NCBI GenBank assembly: GCA_028823105.1
Contig: JAPKCC010000020.1
Location: forward strand, 1-39,140
Direction: 5' to 3'
DNA length: 39,140 bases
Source of the DNA: Phycisphaerales bacterium
Lineage (GTDB): Bacteria; Planctomycetota; Phycisphaerae; Phycisphaerales; SM1A02
The notes beneath the pieces are model-generated. The model made no database searches, was not told where the DNA came from, and saw nothing but the letters and a program-made list of their open reading frames with translations. Positions within the stretch are counted from its first letter, which is position 1. The number at the start of each line of letters is the position of its first letter. The translations under genes and the position numbers were made by a program. Positions 1 to 8,211 of the stretch are shown piece by piece.

Positions 1-24
1 CTCGGAACTCGAAAGGAAGTCACC

Positions 25-1089
25 TTGATCGGCCACCAAGTAAAGCCCATTCTGGATCGTCGAATTCGCCTTGGCCTCCTCGGTTGCGGCCGGATCTCCC
101 GGAATCACTTTCGATCGCTCGAGGAACTGAGCGACGATCTCGAGCTCGTCGGCGTCTGTGACACCGATCCTGGCCGGATGGCGCAGGACTTCGTTCCCTC
201 GGAGGCAGCTCGCTTCGAGCGACTCGGCGACATGCTCGAGACCGCGGAACCGGACATCGTGGCGATCTGCACGCCCAGCGGCTTCCATCCGAAACAGACC
301 GTCGACGTGGCACGTGCCGGCGTGCACGTACTCACCGAGAAGCCGATGGCGACCCGCTGGAACGACGGACTTCGCATGGTCGAAGCGTGTGACGACGCCG
401 GAGTTCGACTCTTCGTGGTGAAGCAAAACCGGTTCAATGCGACGCTCCAGCTCCTTCGAAGAGCCATTCAGGAAAAGCGGTTCGGCCGCATTCACATGGC
501 GACCGTCAATGTCTTCTGGACGCGACCGCAGGAGTACTACGACAGCGACAGTTGGCGAGGAACCTGGGAACTTGACGGCGGCGCGTTCATGAATCAGGCG
601 AGCCACTACATCGATCTTCTCGACTGGCTCGTCGGCCCGATCGACCGCGTCAGCGCCATGACTGCAACCCTGGGCCGGGACATCGAGGTCGAGGATTCTG
701 GTGTGATGAACGTTCGCTGGCGGAACGGCGCGCTTGGTTCCATCGCCGTCACCATGCTGACCTATCCGAAGAATCTCGAAGGTTCACTCACTATTCTCGG
801 CGAAACGGGCACGGTTCGAATCGGCGGCGTGGCCGTCAATGAAATCCAGGCCTGGGAATTCGCGGATGAACGCGAGTACGACGAGCAGGTCCGCTCGGCC
901 AACTACGAAACGACCTCGGTCTACGGATTCGGCCATCCGGCGTACTACCGAAACATGATCGAAGTCCTCCGTGGGAAGGCCGAACCAGAGACCGATGGCC
1001 GCGAGGGACTCAAGAGTCTTGAGGTGCTCATTGCGACCTACCTCTCGGCCCGCGACGGAAAGACCGTCAGTCTGCCGCTCGAGTATTGA
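25..1089 (+). CDS. wlbA: Gfo/Idh/MocA-family sugar-nucleotide dehydrogenase (WlbA/WbpB type)
   Basis: Probable NAD-dependent oxidase of UDP-N-acetylglucosaminuronate at C3, the first committed step to UDP-2,3-diacetamido uronic acids; cytosolic. Seen: an N-terminal Rossmann motif GLLGCGRIS (about residues 17-25), the family EKP motif (105-107) whose Lys is catalytic, and [18 protein letters not shown] (about 185-202) with the active-site His of the WlbA group. At 354 aa it has the usual family length. The start is TTG at 25, preceded by an AGGAAG-like site at 13-19; no ATG fits the start of the Rossmann fold. The stop is 24 nt before the acetyltransferase start, so the two form an operon. The family contains many sugar dehydrogenases; the WlbA assignment rests on the HYIDLL region and on the WlbB-type neighbour. 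The substrate is inferred. Confidence 0.8.
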   Translation: MIGHQVKPILDRRIRLGLLGCGRISRNHFRSLEELSDDLELVGVCDTDPGRMAQDFVPSEAARFERLGDMLETAEPDIVAICTPSGFHPKQTVDVARAGVHVLTEKPMATRWNDGLRMVEACDDAGVRLFVVKQNRFNATLQLLRRAIQEKRFGRIHMATVNVFWTRPQEYYDSDSWRGTWELDGGAFMNQASHYIDLLDWLVGPIDRVSAMTATLGRDIEVEDSGVMNVRWRNGALGSIAVTMLTYPKNLEGSLTILGETGTVRIGGVAVNEIQAWEFADEREYDEQVRSANYETTSVYGFGHPAYYRNMIEVLRGKAEPETDGREGLKSLEVLIATYLSARDGKTVSLPLEY

Positions 1090-1112
1090 CCGTGCGATTC
1101 GGAGAACCATCG

Positions 1113-1748
1113 ATGTCCACAATCGCTCCAGATGCCACCATTCACCATTCCGCCATCGTCGACGAGGGCGCCAGCATCGGCTCGGGAAGCCGAGTCTGGC
1201 ATTTCGTTCACGTCTGCGGTGAGGCGGTCATCGGACAGCATTGCTCGCTCGGCCAGAACGTCTTCGTGAGCAATCGCGTGACCATCGGCAACAACGTGAA
1301 GATCCAGAACAACGTCTCGGTCTATGACAACGTGACACTCGAAGACGATGTCTTCTGCGGCCCAAGCATGGTGTTCACGAACGTCTACAACCCGAGGTCG
1401 GCGGTTTCCCGAAAGGACGAGTATCGGGACACGCTGGTCAGGCGCGGTGCCACCCTCGGAGCCAATTGCACCATCGTCTGTGGCGTCGAGATCGGCGAAT
1501 ATGCCTTCGTCGGCGCCGGCGCGGTGATCAACCGAGATGTCCCCGCATTCGCCCTGATGGTCGGTGTTCCCGCTCGACAGATCGGATGGATGAGCAGGGC
1601 CGGCGAGCGGCTTGACCTGCCCCTCGATGGCGACGGGAAAGCCACCTGTCCGGGAACTCGCGAGCGTTACGCCCTCAAGTCTGGGCGATTATGCTGTGAG
1701 CGTTCCCCGGATACGAGTGGATTCGAGGACAAGGGGCAGGCCATTTGA
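1113..1748 (+). CDS. wlbB: WlbB/WbpD-type UDP-amino-uronate N-acetyltransferase
   Basis: Predicted acetyl-CoA-dependent N-acetyltransferase acting on the 3-amino group of UDP-GlcNAc(3N)A, the step after transamination in the WlbA pathway. Seen: about 150 residues of hexapeptide repeats forming a left-handed beta-helix, and strings typical of WlbB/WbpD such as [27 protein letters not shown] and [12 protein letters not shown]. The ATG at 1113 is chosen because GGAGAA (1101-1106) lies 6 nt upstream; an in-frame TTG at 1086 has no such site. The protein is 211 aa, about 20 longer than usual, because of a tail after the normal [10 protein letters not shown] end that contains an extra Cys pair. The last codons overlap the next gene by 4 nt (TTGA), suggesting translational coupling. 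Confidence 0.85.
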   Translation: MSTIAPDATIHHSAIVDEGASIGSGSRVWHFVHVCGEAVIGQHCSLGQNVFVSNRVTIGNNVKIQNNVSVYDNVTLEDDVFCGPSMVFTNVYNPRSAVSRKDEYRDTLVRRGATLGANCTIVCGVEIGEYAFVGAGAVINRDVPAFALMVGVPARQIGWMSRAGERLDLPLDGDGKATCPGTRERYALKSGRLCCERSPDTSGFEDKGQAI

Positions 1749-3646
1749 AGTTGACTTCACAGCGAATGACCCAGATCGCGATCACCATTGTCGATGCAAT
1801 GGTCTTTGCCTTGTCGTTCTGGATTGCGATCACGATTCGATACGGGACGCCGGTACCGCCCCCTGAGACCCAATGGGTCTTGTACACGGCCCCCGCCGTC
1901 GGCGTGCTGTGCCTGCTCCCATTCCGGTTCTATCATGAGATCCTTCGGTACGTCGGACCCAACGTGCTCTACCGATGCGGCATGGGCGTCTCGCTCACGA
2001 CCCTCGTACTCCTGTCGATCAGCTTCCTCCGAAGCGACGAGACCTCGATCTCGAGACTTGTCTTTCTGCCGTTCTGGATGAGTTCGATCCTTGGACTCAC
2101 CGGAATTCGACTGTCCGGCAGGTATATCCTCCAGCGTTCGTTCGGAACGATTGTTGGTCTTGACCAGAGAAGAGTTCTGATCTACGGCGCTGGGCAGGCG
2201 GGCGTCGGACTCTCCTCGATGCTCGGCCAAGACGGTTCGATTCTCGTCCAGTGCTTCGTCGATGATGACCGCCGGATCACGGGGCGGGACATTCGCGGGA
2301 TCCAGGTGCACCACCCGGAGTCGCTTGGCAGGCTCCTCAAGAAGTTTGATATCAACACTGTGATGCTCGCGCTCCCCTCGGCGAGCCAAAGACGACGGCG
2401 CGAAGTCATCGACCAACTGAAGGAGTTCAAGGTCGAGATCCTCACCGTTCCGGACCTGCAGGAACTCGACAGTGGCCATGCCACCGTCACCGATCTTCGT
2501 CCGATCAATATCGAGGATCTGCTCGGCCGCGAGTCCGTCCATGCCGATACCTCGCTCCTCTGGTCGAAGATCAAAGGGCGAGTGGTGCTGGTGACCGGGG
2601 CCGGCGGATCGATCGGCAGCGAGCTTTGCCGCCAGATCGTCCAGCTCGCGCCCGCCCGCCTCATCCTCGTCGACAACAGCGAGTTCAACCTCTACCAGAT
2701 CGAGGCGGAGCTCCGTGCTTCTGAATCATCAGGTGTGGCGATCGTTCCGATTCTCGGAAACGTGTGCAACGGCCTGCAGATGCGTCAGGTGATGACCCAG
2801 CACATGGTCGACACGGTCTACCACGCCGCCGCCTACAAGCATGTTCCGATCGTCGAAGACAACGCCATCGTGGGCGTCGCGAACAACGTCCTGGGAACCC
2901 TCCGAACCGCCGAGGCGGCAAAGGACGCACAGGTACGCGACTTTGTTCTGGTCTCGACCGACAAGGCCGTCCGACCCACCAGCGTCATGGGCGCGAGCAA
3001 GAGAATGGCCGAACTGGTCCTGCAAGCGATTCACGAGGAAGAAGCTTCAGAAGATGCTTCGAATGAGGTAACGCAATTCTGCATGGTGCGATTCGGGAAC
3101 GTGCTGGGCTCGTCCGGCTCCGTGGTTCCCAGATTCACCGAACAGATCGAGAGTGGCGGCCCGGTCACGGTGACCCACCCGGAAGTCACTCGATTCTTCA
3201 TGACTATGCGTGAAGCTGCCAGCCTCGTGATCCAGGCCGGATCACTTGCCCAGGGGGGCGATGTTTTCGTCCTCGACATGGGCCAGCCGGTCCGAATCAT
3301 CGATCTCGCGACGCGAATGATCGAGCTTTCCGGCTCTACGGTGCGGTCGGAGATGAATCCCTCCGGTGACATCGAGATCAAGTTCACCGGACTCCGACCG
3401 GGTGAGAAGCTCTACGAGGAACTCCTGATCGAGGGTGACCTCGAAGCCACCGACCATCCGAAGGTCATGCGATCGGCGGAATCATTCCTGCCCTGGGAGG
3501 ACCTCTCGAGGATCCTCCAGCGTCTCGAAGCCGCCATTGATCGCCGGGACGAGGAGACGGTGCTTCAGATCCTGCAGCAGAGCGTCTCTGGATATCGCGG
3601 TCGTGCGAACCTCTCCACCACGAAGACCGACCCGAGAACCGCCTGA
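1745..3646 (+). CDS. pglF: Membrane nucleotide-sugar 4,6-dehydratase (WbpM/PglF/CapD family)
   Basis: Predicted UDP-GlcNAc 4,6-dehydratase giving a UDP-4-keto-6-deoxy sugar, the substrate of PglE-type aminotransferases. Seen: four hydrophobic segments in residues 8-125, a first nucleotide-binding fold beginning [12 protein letters not shown] (about 142), and the catalytic SDR domain beginning [14 protein letters not shown] (about 279-292). The active-site stretch [17 protein letters not shown] (about 403-419) has Met in place of the usual catalytic Tyr before xxxK, which is characteristic of the large 4,6-dehydratases. At 633 aa it is full length. The TTG start at 1745 overlaps the upstream stop; the next ATG (1766) has no ribosome-binding site. 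The TTG is the least certain part of the call. Confidence 0.88.
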   Translation: MKLTSQRMTQIAITIVDAMVFALSFWIAITIRYGTPVPPPETQWVLYTAPAVGVLCLLPFRFYHEILRYVGPNVLYRCGMGVSLTTLVLLSISFLRSDETSISRLVFLPFWMSSILGLTGIRLSGRYILQRSFGTIVGLDQRRVLIYGAGQAGVGLSSMLGQDGSILVQCFVDDDRRITGRDIRGIQVHHPESLGRLLKKFDINTVMLALPSASQRRRREVIDQLKEFKVEILTVPDLQELDSGHATVTDLRPINIEDLLGRESVHADTSLLWSKIKGRVVLVTGAGGSIGSELCRQIVQLAPARLILVDNSEFNLYQIEAELRASESSGVAIVPILGNVCNGLQMRQVMTQHMVDTVYHAAAYKHVPIVEDNAIVGVANNVLGTLRTAEAAKDAQVRDFVLVSTDKAVRPTSVMGASKRMAELVLQAIHEEEASEDASNEVTQFCMVRFGNVLGSSGSVVPRFTEQIESGGPVTVTHPEVTRFFMTMREAASLVIQAGSLAQGGDVFVLDMGQPVRIIDLATRMIELSGSTVRSEMNPSGDIEIKFTGLRPGEKLYEELLIEGDLEATDHPKVMRSAESFLPWEDLSRILQRLEAAIDRRDEETVLQILQQSVSGYRGRANLSTTKTDPRTA

Positions 3647-3656
3647 ATTCGACCGC

Positions 3657-3675
3657 CCGATCCGTTCAGGATCGG
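3657..3675. repeat. Perfect 7-bp inverted repeat between dehydratase and flippase
   Basis: CCGATCC, a 5-nt loop GTTCA, then GGATCGG. It starts 11 nt after the dehydratase stop and its right arm touches the TAGGCT hexamer (3676) proposed as the -10 of the flippase. There is no T-tract, so it is not a classical intrinsic terminator. It could be a weak terminator or an operator. Confidence 0.5.
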
Positions 3676-3681
3676 TAGGCT
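3676..3681 (+). promoter_or_regulatory. Candidate -10 element of flippase (leaderless layout)
   Basis: TAGGCT lies 7 nt before the ATG at 3689 and no Shine-Dalgarno is visible. A -10 hexamer here would start the RNA at or next to the start codon. No convincing -35 is seen. It is supported mainly by recurrence of the same layout at other genes of the window. Confidence 0.35.
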
Positions 3682-3688
3682 GGCGATC

Positions 3689-4894
3689 ATGACCGTCTGG
3701 AGACAATCTGGTCTGGTCTGGCTTGGCGCGTTGATCGCGGCCGGTATGGCGTTGCTGACCCAGGTCCTCCTGGCCCGCCACTTCGACACCGAGCTCTTCG
3801 GCGCCATTTCCTACGCCTATGCGATCGCGATACTCGTCTCGACCTTCGGGTTTCAGGGCATCGGAGAAGTAGCCATCCGTCATCAAGGTCGGCTCGACCC
3901 CGCCCGGTGTCTGCGGGCCGCCGCAGCGCTCTTCACGCTCGGCCTCATCGGTGCGTTGGTCTGGATTCTGACCGTCGGAAGCCCGGACACGGAACCCGCG
4001 CTGCTGGCCCTCTTCCTTCCATTCGCCATCGTCCAGATCGGTCTGATCGCAGGGATGATTTCGTTTCAGATGGATCGAAACACAATTGGGATCGCCCTCT
4101 GGCCGGTCGGATTCCAAGGCACCCGTCTCTTGGTGGTGATCGGCATCGTCGTCGCGGGGGGCGCCGCGATCACCGTTCCGCTCGGTTGGACGATCGCCCT
4201 CGTGCCCGTCGCCATCTTCGGTCTTCGCCGGCTTGGCCGGACGGGTGACTGGCGAACCCGTGAGGATGGCGAGGCGAATTCTTCCATCACACGATCCGCA
4301 TTTCCTTTCTCCGCCACCCGACTGCTTGAATTCGCCGAGATTCAAATGCCGGTGGTGCTGGCCATGCCGCTGCTGGGAGCCGCGGAAACCGGTCGAATCG
4401 CCGCGTCCCTCGCGATCATCCAAGGGCTCCTGCTCCTCCCCATCGCCATCTTTCAGCGACTCCTCCGCCCGCGATTCCATGAATGGACCCGCGATGATCC
4501 GGGACGGCTTCGCCGAATCGCATTGATCGGTACCGGCTCGATGCTGGTAATCGGAGCAAGCCTCGGCCTCCTGACGCGGCCATTCTCTTCCGAGATTCTC
4601 GCCCTTCTCTTCGGCCCTGAATTCGCTGCGGCGGCGAGTTTCTTGGACCCCATTCTCCTCCTGCTTCCGATCTGGTTCGCGTCGATCGCCATCAATGCGA
4701 CGCTCGTCTCCCACCGGCTCGCCGACCTTCGCCTCGGTACCCAACTCGTCGGGGTGGCGATCCTTGTCATGACCCCGTTGGTCATGGGCCCTCAGATCGG
4801 GCCACACGGAATCATCTGGGGGATGATCGGTAGCCAGAGTTTCCTTCTCGTCTCCGGCATGACGCTGCTGTTGTTCAGCCGACCCAGAGACTGA
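3689..4894 (+). CDS. wzx: Wzx-like polysaccharide flippase (MATE/MOP superfamily)
   Basis: Predicted inner-membrane flippase moving lipid-linked oligosaccharide units to the periplasm. Seen: 401 aa with about 12 hydrophobic segments, the N-terminal pattern of polysaccharide-export MOP proteins (Ala/Leu-rich helix followed by LLARHFDTELFGAISYAYAIA), and a second symmetric half beginning near FPFSATRLLEFAEIQMP. There are no catalytic residues to check. It sits between sugar-nucleotide enzymes and an O-antigen ligase-family protein, as expected of Wzx. The stop is followed 51 nt later by the amidotransferase gene. The transported repeat unit cannot be read from the sequence. Confidence 0.75.
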   Translation: MTVWRQSGLVWLGALIAAGMALLTQVLLARHFDTELFGAISYAYAIAILVSTFGFQGIGEVAIRHQGRLDPARCLRAAAALFTLGLIGALVWILTVGSPDTEPALLALFLPFAIVQIGLIAGMISFQMDRNTIGIALWPVGFQGTRLLVVIGIVVAGGAAITVPLGWTIALVPVAIFGLRRLGRTGDWRTREDGEANSSITRSAFPFSATRLLEFAEIQMPVVLAMPLLGAAETGRIAASLAIIQGLLLLPIAIFQRLLRPRFHEWTRDDPGRLRRIALIGTGSMLVIGASLGLLTRPFSSEILALLFGPEFAAAASFLDPILLLLPIWFASIAINATLVSHRLADLRLGTQLVGVAILVMTPLVMGPQIGPHGIIWGMIGSQSFLLVSGMTLLLFSRPRD

Positions 4895-4912
4895 TGCCCC
4901 CCACTCGCCCGC

Positions 4913-4918
4913 TATAGT
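4913..4918 (+). promoter_or_regulatory. Candidate -10 element upstream of asnB-like gene
   Basis: TATAGT, 5/6 matches to TATAAT, in the 51-nt gap between flippase and amidotransferase. It would give a leader of roughly 20 nt. No good -35 is visible. This gene has a normal short leader rather than the 6-9 nt spacing seen at several other genes. Confidence 0.35.
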
Positions 4919-4945
4919 CAGGACCTCCCGTTCCGGTGCCACCTC

Positions 4946-6829
4946 ATGTGCGGATTCGCAGGCTTTATCGATCGACCGAATCGCTTCGCGGATCCCGCGA
5001 GCGTGATGGCGTCGATGAGCGAAGCGATCCGCCACCGCGGCCCCGATGGCGAGGGCCACTCCTTTGATGCGTCGAGGCGAATCGGCTTGGTGCATCGCCG
5101 GCTCGCGATCCAAGATCCGAGCGAAGCCGGGGCCCAGCCGATGCGCTCCACGAGTGGACGCTTCGAGATCGTCTACAACGGCGAGATCTACGACTTTCCC
5201 GAGAGGCGAGCCGACCTCGAGGCGGCCGGGCATCAATTCACGGGGAAGAGCGATACCGAAGTCCTGCTTGCGGGGTTCGAGACATGGGGCATCGAGGCCA
5301 CCCTCGGCCTCGTCGACGGCATGTTCGCATTCGCGGTGGTCGACCACGTCGAGGCCACGGTCACCCTCGCCCGTGACCGAGCAGGCCAGAAGCCGCTTCT
5401 GCTCGCGGTGTCCGGCGAGGCCATCGCCTTCGCCAGCGATCTTCGCGCCCTTGAGTCGCTCCCCGCACCGTTCGCCGATCGACTCGCCGGAATCAACGAT
5501 CACGCCCTCCATTGGTTTCTCGCGAATGGCACCGTTCCGTGGCCCCTCTCTATCCGGCCGGGCGTCGAGCAGGTCGCGCCGGGCGGACTCGTCGAGATCT
5601 CGGTGGCGAATGGACGAATCAACCGTCGCAAATGGTGGTCGCCCTCGATCCCGCAAAACGATTCGACGCCGGAGATCGCGGCGCCGTGCGGACACGACGA
5701 CGAGACCCTCGCCGCGATTCGTACCAGCGTGCACCGCCGATGCCGGTCGGATCGGGAGATCGGCGTCTTCCTGTCCGGAGGACTCGACTCACGGCTCATC
5801 GCGGCGCTCGCGGCGGAAACCCGTCCCGGCATCCCCGCGTTCACCCTCGCAATGCCCGGGGGACTCGACGAATCCGAGACCGCCGGCTCGATCGCGTCGG
5901 CACTCGGACTGCCCCACCGGATCATCCGCCCTGGCGAAGCCGAGGTGCTCGACACCGCCACCCGGATCGCGGAGATCGCCGACGAACCGTTCGCCGACTC
6001 CAGTCTCATCGCCGTGGCACTCCTCGCGCGACATGCTCGGAAAGAGATCGTCGTCGCGCTCGGCGGAGACGGCGGCGACGAACTCTTCGGCGGCTATCGT
6101 CGACATCGTGCCGCGGCGTCGAGTCTCGGGTCGCGTTCGTTGCTGCGATCCGTCAGGGCGGCGGCTCGTCTCGTCCCCGACGCGGTGCTCGACCGGATTC
6201 CGATGGGCCGCTCCACGCTCCGAGGTTCGGCAGACCTCTTTGCAGCCGCCCACGACGGATTCGAAGGGTATCTCCGACTCCGAGCGACCCAGGGCGACGC
6301 CGCGTCGCTTCTCGATCGACAGGTGCTTCGGTTCGACGGCCGATCACCGAGAAACCCCTGGGACGGGCTGACGCCCGAGTGGATCGGCGTCCGGAGCATG
6401 ATGGCCGCCGACTTCCGCGAGTATCTGCCGGACGATCCATTGGCCAAAATCGATCGTGGAACGATGGCGGTCGGGCTCGAAACCCGATCCCCGATGCTCG
6501 GCCGCGAGGTCATCGAGACGGCGAGCAGAATCCGAACATCGGACCTCTTCGATCGAGGTGGTGGAAGGCTACCGATCCGGAATGCTCTACAAACGCTCGG
6601 CCTCCCATCGACCTCGAAGAAAGCGGGATTCGCGGTTCCGCTTGCTCAGTGGCTTCGCGGTCCGCTTCGCGAATGGGCCACATCGTTGCTCCTCGAAGAT
6701 GCGAACGATCCGATCGACGCAGGGCTCGTCAAGTCCGATTGGACACGGCTGATGGATGGACGTGACACGGTGGCGACAAGGCTTTGGACCGTCACGTGTT
6801 GGCGAGCTTGGCTTCGGAGCCGATCCTGA
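4946..6829 (+). CDS. asnB: Glutamine-hydrolysing asparagine synthase-type amidotransferase
   Basis: Class-II glutamine amidotransferase fused to an ATP-pyrophosphatase synthase domain. Seen: Met-Cys at the N-terminus (Cys2 is the glutaminase nucleophile and fixes the start), HRRLAIQDP, YNGEIYD and KSDTEVLL in the glutaminase domain, the PP-loop SGGLDS (277-282), and LGGDGGDELFGGYRRH in the synthase domain. All key residues appear intact and 627 aa is normal. True AsnB makes asparagine from aspartate. In polysaccharide loci, homologues amidate sugar uronic acids or are otherwise dedicated to the glycan, and the WlbA/WlbB neighbours, which act on uronates, make a uronamide plausible here. Function in the glycan pathway is inference; housekeeping asparagine synthesis remains possible. 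Confidence 0.85.
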   Translation: MCGFAGFIDRPNRFADPASVMASMSEAIRHRGPDGEGHSFDASRRIGLVHRRLAIQDPSEAGAQPMRSTSGRFEIVYNGEIYDFPERRADLEAAGHQFTGKSDTEVLLAGFETWGIEATLGLVDGMFAFAVVDHVEATVTLARDRAGQKPLLLAVSGEAIAFASDLRALESLPAPFADRLAGINDHALHWFLANGTVPWPLSIRPGVEQVAPGGLVEISVANGRINRRKWWSPSIPQNDSTPEIAAPCGHDDETLAAIRTSVHRRCRSDREIGVFLSGGLDSRLIAALAAETRPGIPAFTLAMPGGLDESETAGSIASALGLPHRIIRPGEAEVLDTATRIAEIADEPFADSSLIAVALLARHARKEIVVALGGDGGDELFGGYRRHRAAASSLGSRSLLRSVRAAARLVPDAVLDRIPMGRSTLRGSADLFAAAHDGFEGYLRLRATQGDAASLLDRQVLRFDGRSPRNPWDGLTPEWIGVRSMMAADFREYLPDDPLAKIDRGTMAVGLETRSPMLGREVIETASRIRTSDLFDRGGGRLPIRNALQTLGLPSTSKKAGFAVPLAQWLRGPLREWATSLLLEDANDPIDAGLVKSDWTRLMDGRDTVATRLWTVTCWRAWLRSRS

Positions 6830-6855
6830 GTCGAACGCCTCACTCATCGAGGGCG

Positions 6856-6861
6856 TAAGAT
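6856..6861 (+). promoter_or_regulatory. Candidate -10 element of O-antigen ligase-family gene (leaderless layout)
   Basis: TAAGAT lies exactly 6 nt before the ATG at 6868, which would put +1 on the A of the start codon. No Shine-Dalgarno is present. The -35 region is weak. Confidence 0.4.
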
Positions 6862-6867
6862 CACCGC

Positions 6868-8142
6868 ATGTCCTCATGGTCGGACGATGCCGGGTCACTG
6901 TCAGAACTCGTCGAAGTCGATCGTTTTGGTGACCGCATCCACCTCTGGCTCGCGGCCGCGACCCTGATCACGCTTCCAATGAATGGGTGGATCGCGGGAC
7001 TCACCCTCGGGCCTCTATTCGCTTGGTCGTCGCTTCGCACGCTCTTCTGGCGGAAATATCTGCCCACCGGACCGGGCGAGGTCCTCTTCCCAGCAATTGC
7101 CTGGCTTGGGTTCCTGGCGATCAGTCTGACTTGGAGTCCAGACTTCAACGAGGGCTGGCATCAGTTGTGGAGCCAGCGATGGCTTCTTGTCGTGCCAATG
7201 CTCTGGCCGCTGATGGACCGATGGCGGCTGCTCCTCGTTTTTATTCTTCTGGGATGCCTCGCCGGGACGAGTTTGCAGACGGTTCAGGGCTTCCGCGAAT
7301 GGAGCGACCCTCAGAACGTCACGATCAGCGGTTTCAATAGCCATCCGAGGACCGTCGCAGTCTGGTCCGCCGGAGCGGTCGTGGGCGTCTTGGGCCTCTA
7401 CCTCGCAGGCACCCTCCGTCATTGGACCTGGTTGCTCGCGTGCATCCCACCGATCCTCGCGATCGTCCTGAGCGGCTCGCGCGGCGGGCTGCTCGCAGTC
7501 ATCATCGCCGTTCCCGCGACCCTCGGCATCATGCTTCTCACCGGGTTCACGTCGAAGAGACGACTCCTGGGCGTTCTTCTGGTGGCGGTGATCGGAGTTG
7601 CCGGTCTGTTGACGTTCCAGAATCGAATCCTTCCGCAGTTCCAAACGGCAGTCGCATCCGGCGTCGCCGTGATTGCGGACGAGCAGGCTTCCGACATTCG
7701 CATCGTCTGGTGGCGGTCGTGTCTCAGGCAATGGCGAAACCACCCTGTGACGGGGTACGGCCTCGGAGGAACCGCGACCGCGCTGGCGGCGGATCCGCTG
7801 CTCCTCCAAGATGACGGGCTCGATCGAAGCCACGAGGAGATTGCCGTCTTCAATCAACCCCATTCGGTGTACTTCCAGGTGTTGTTGGAGGGGGGCCTGG
7901 TTGGCGTACTGCTCCTGACCGTCCTCCTTGGGGCCGTCATCCGTGTCGGACTGCAGCGGGCTCGGTCGAGCCCCCTCGGTGCGATCGGCGTTGGGTGCGT
8001 CATCGTCTGGATGGTCACCGCCGCCTTCGACGCGTGGCACACCCAGCCGCAAACGCTCGCATTCCTCTGGATCGCCGCCCTCTTCTGTGCCTTCGATCCA
8101 ACCTGGACTTCGGCCGCGGACGAAGAACCCTTGGACGGATGA
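6868..8142 (+). CDS. O-antigen ligase / Wzy-family membrane protein
   Basis: Polytopic membrane protein of 424 aa with about 10-12 hydrophobic helices. The large periplasmic loop and Wzy_C-type signature are visible: GYGLGG followed by NQPHSVYFQVLLEGGLVG, where the conserved His precedes a glycine-rich helix. Families with this signature either polymerise O-units (Wzy) or ligate glycans to a lipid carrier or protein (WaaL/PglL-like). Both use undecaprenyl-diphosphate-linked sugars at the periplasmic face. Being the only such protein in a locus with a flippase, it could fill either role; sequence alone does not separate them. The N-terminal 20 residues are polar. Confidence 0.75.
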   Translation: MSSWSDDAGSLSELVEVDRFGDRIHLWLAAATLITLPMNGWIAGLTLGPLFAWSSLRTLFWRKYLPTGPGEVLFPAIAWLGFLAISLTWSPDFNEGWHQLWSQRWLLVVPMLWPLMDRWRLLLVFILLGCLAGTSLQTVQGFREWSDPQNVTISGFNSHPRTVAVWSAGAVVGVLGLYLAGTLRHWTWLLACIPPILAIVLSGSRGGLLAVIIAVPATLGIMLLTGFTSKRRLLGVLLVAVIGVAGLLTFQNRILPQFQTAVASGVAVIADEQASDIRIVWWRSCLRQWRNHPVTGYGLGGTATALAADPLLLQDDGLDRSHEEIAVFNQPHSVYFQVLLEGGLVGVLLLTVLLGAVIRVGLQRARSSPLGAIGVGCVIVWMVTAAFDAWHTQPQTLAFLWIAALFCAFDPTWTSAADEEPLDG

Positions 8143-8211
8143 ACCACGAGGTTTCGGTCCGCGTTGTCCAAGTCATCCGGCCGAATCGGTCGATGATCTG
8201 AGAGGACCACG

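Noticed and set aside
3482-5734. Open minus-strand frame of 750 codons
   Set aside because: It lies antisense to the dehydratase end, the flippase and the AsnB-like gene, all with clear family motifs; its translation is rich in Arg, Asp, Glu and Gly with no domain. A by-product of high G+C codon use.
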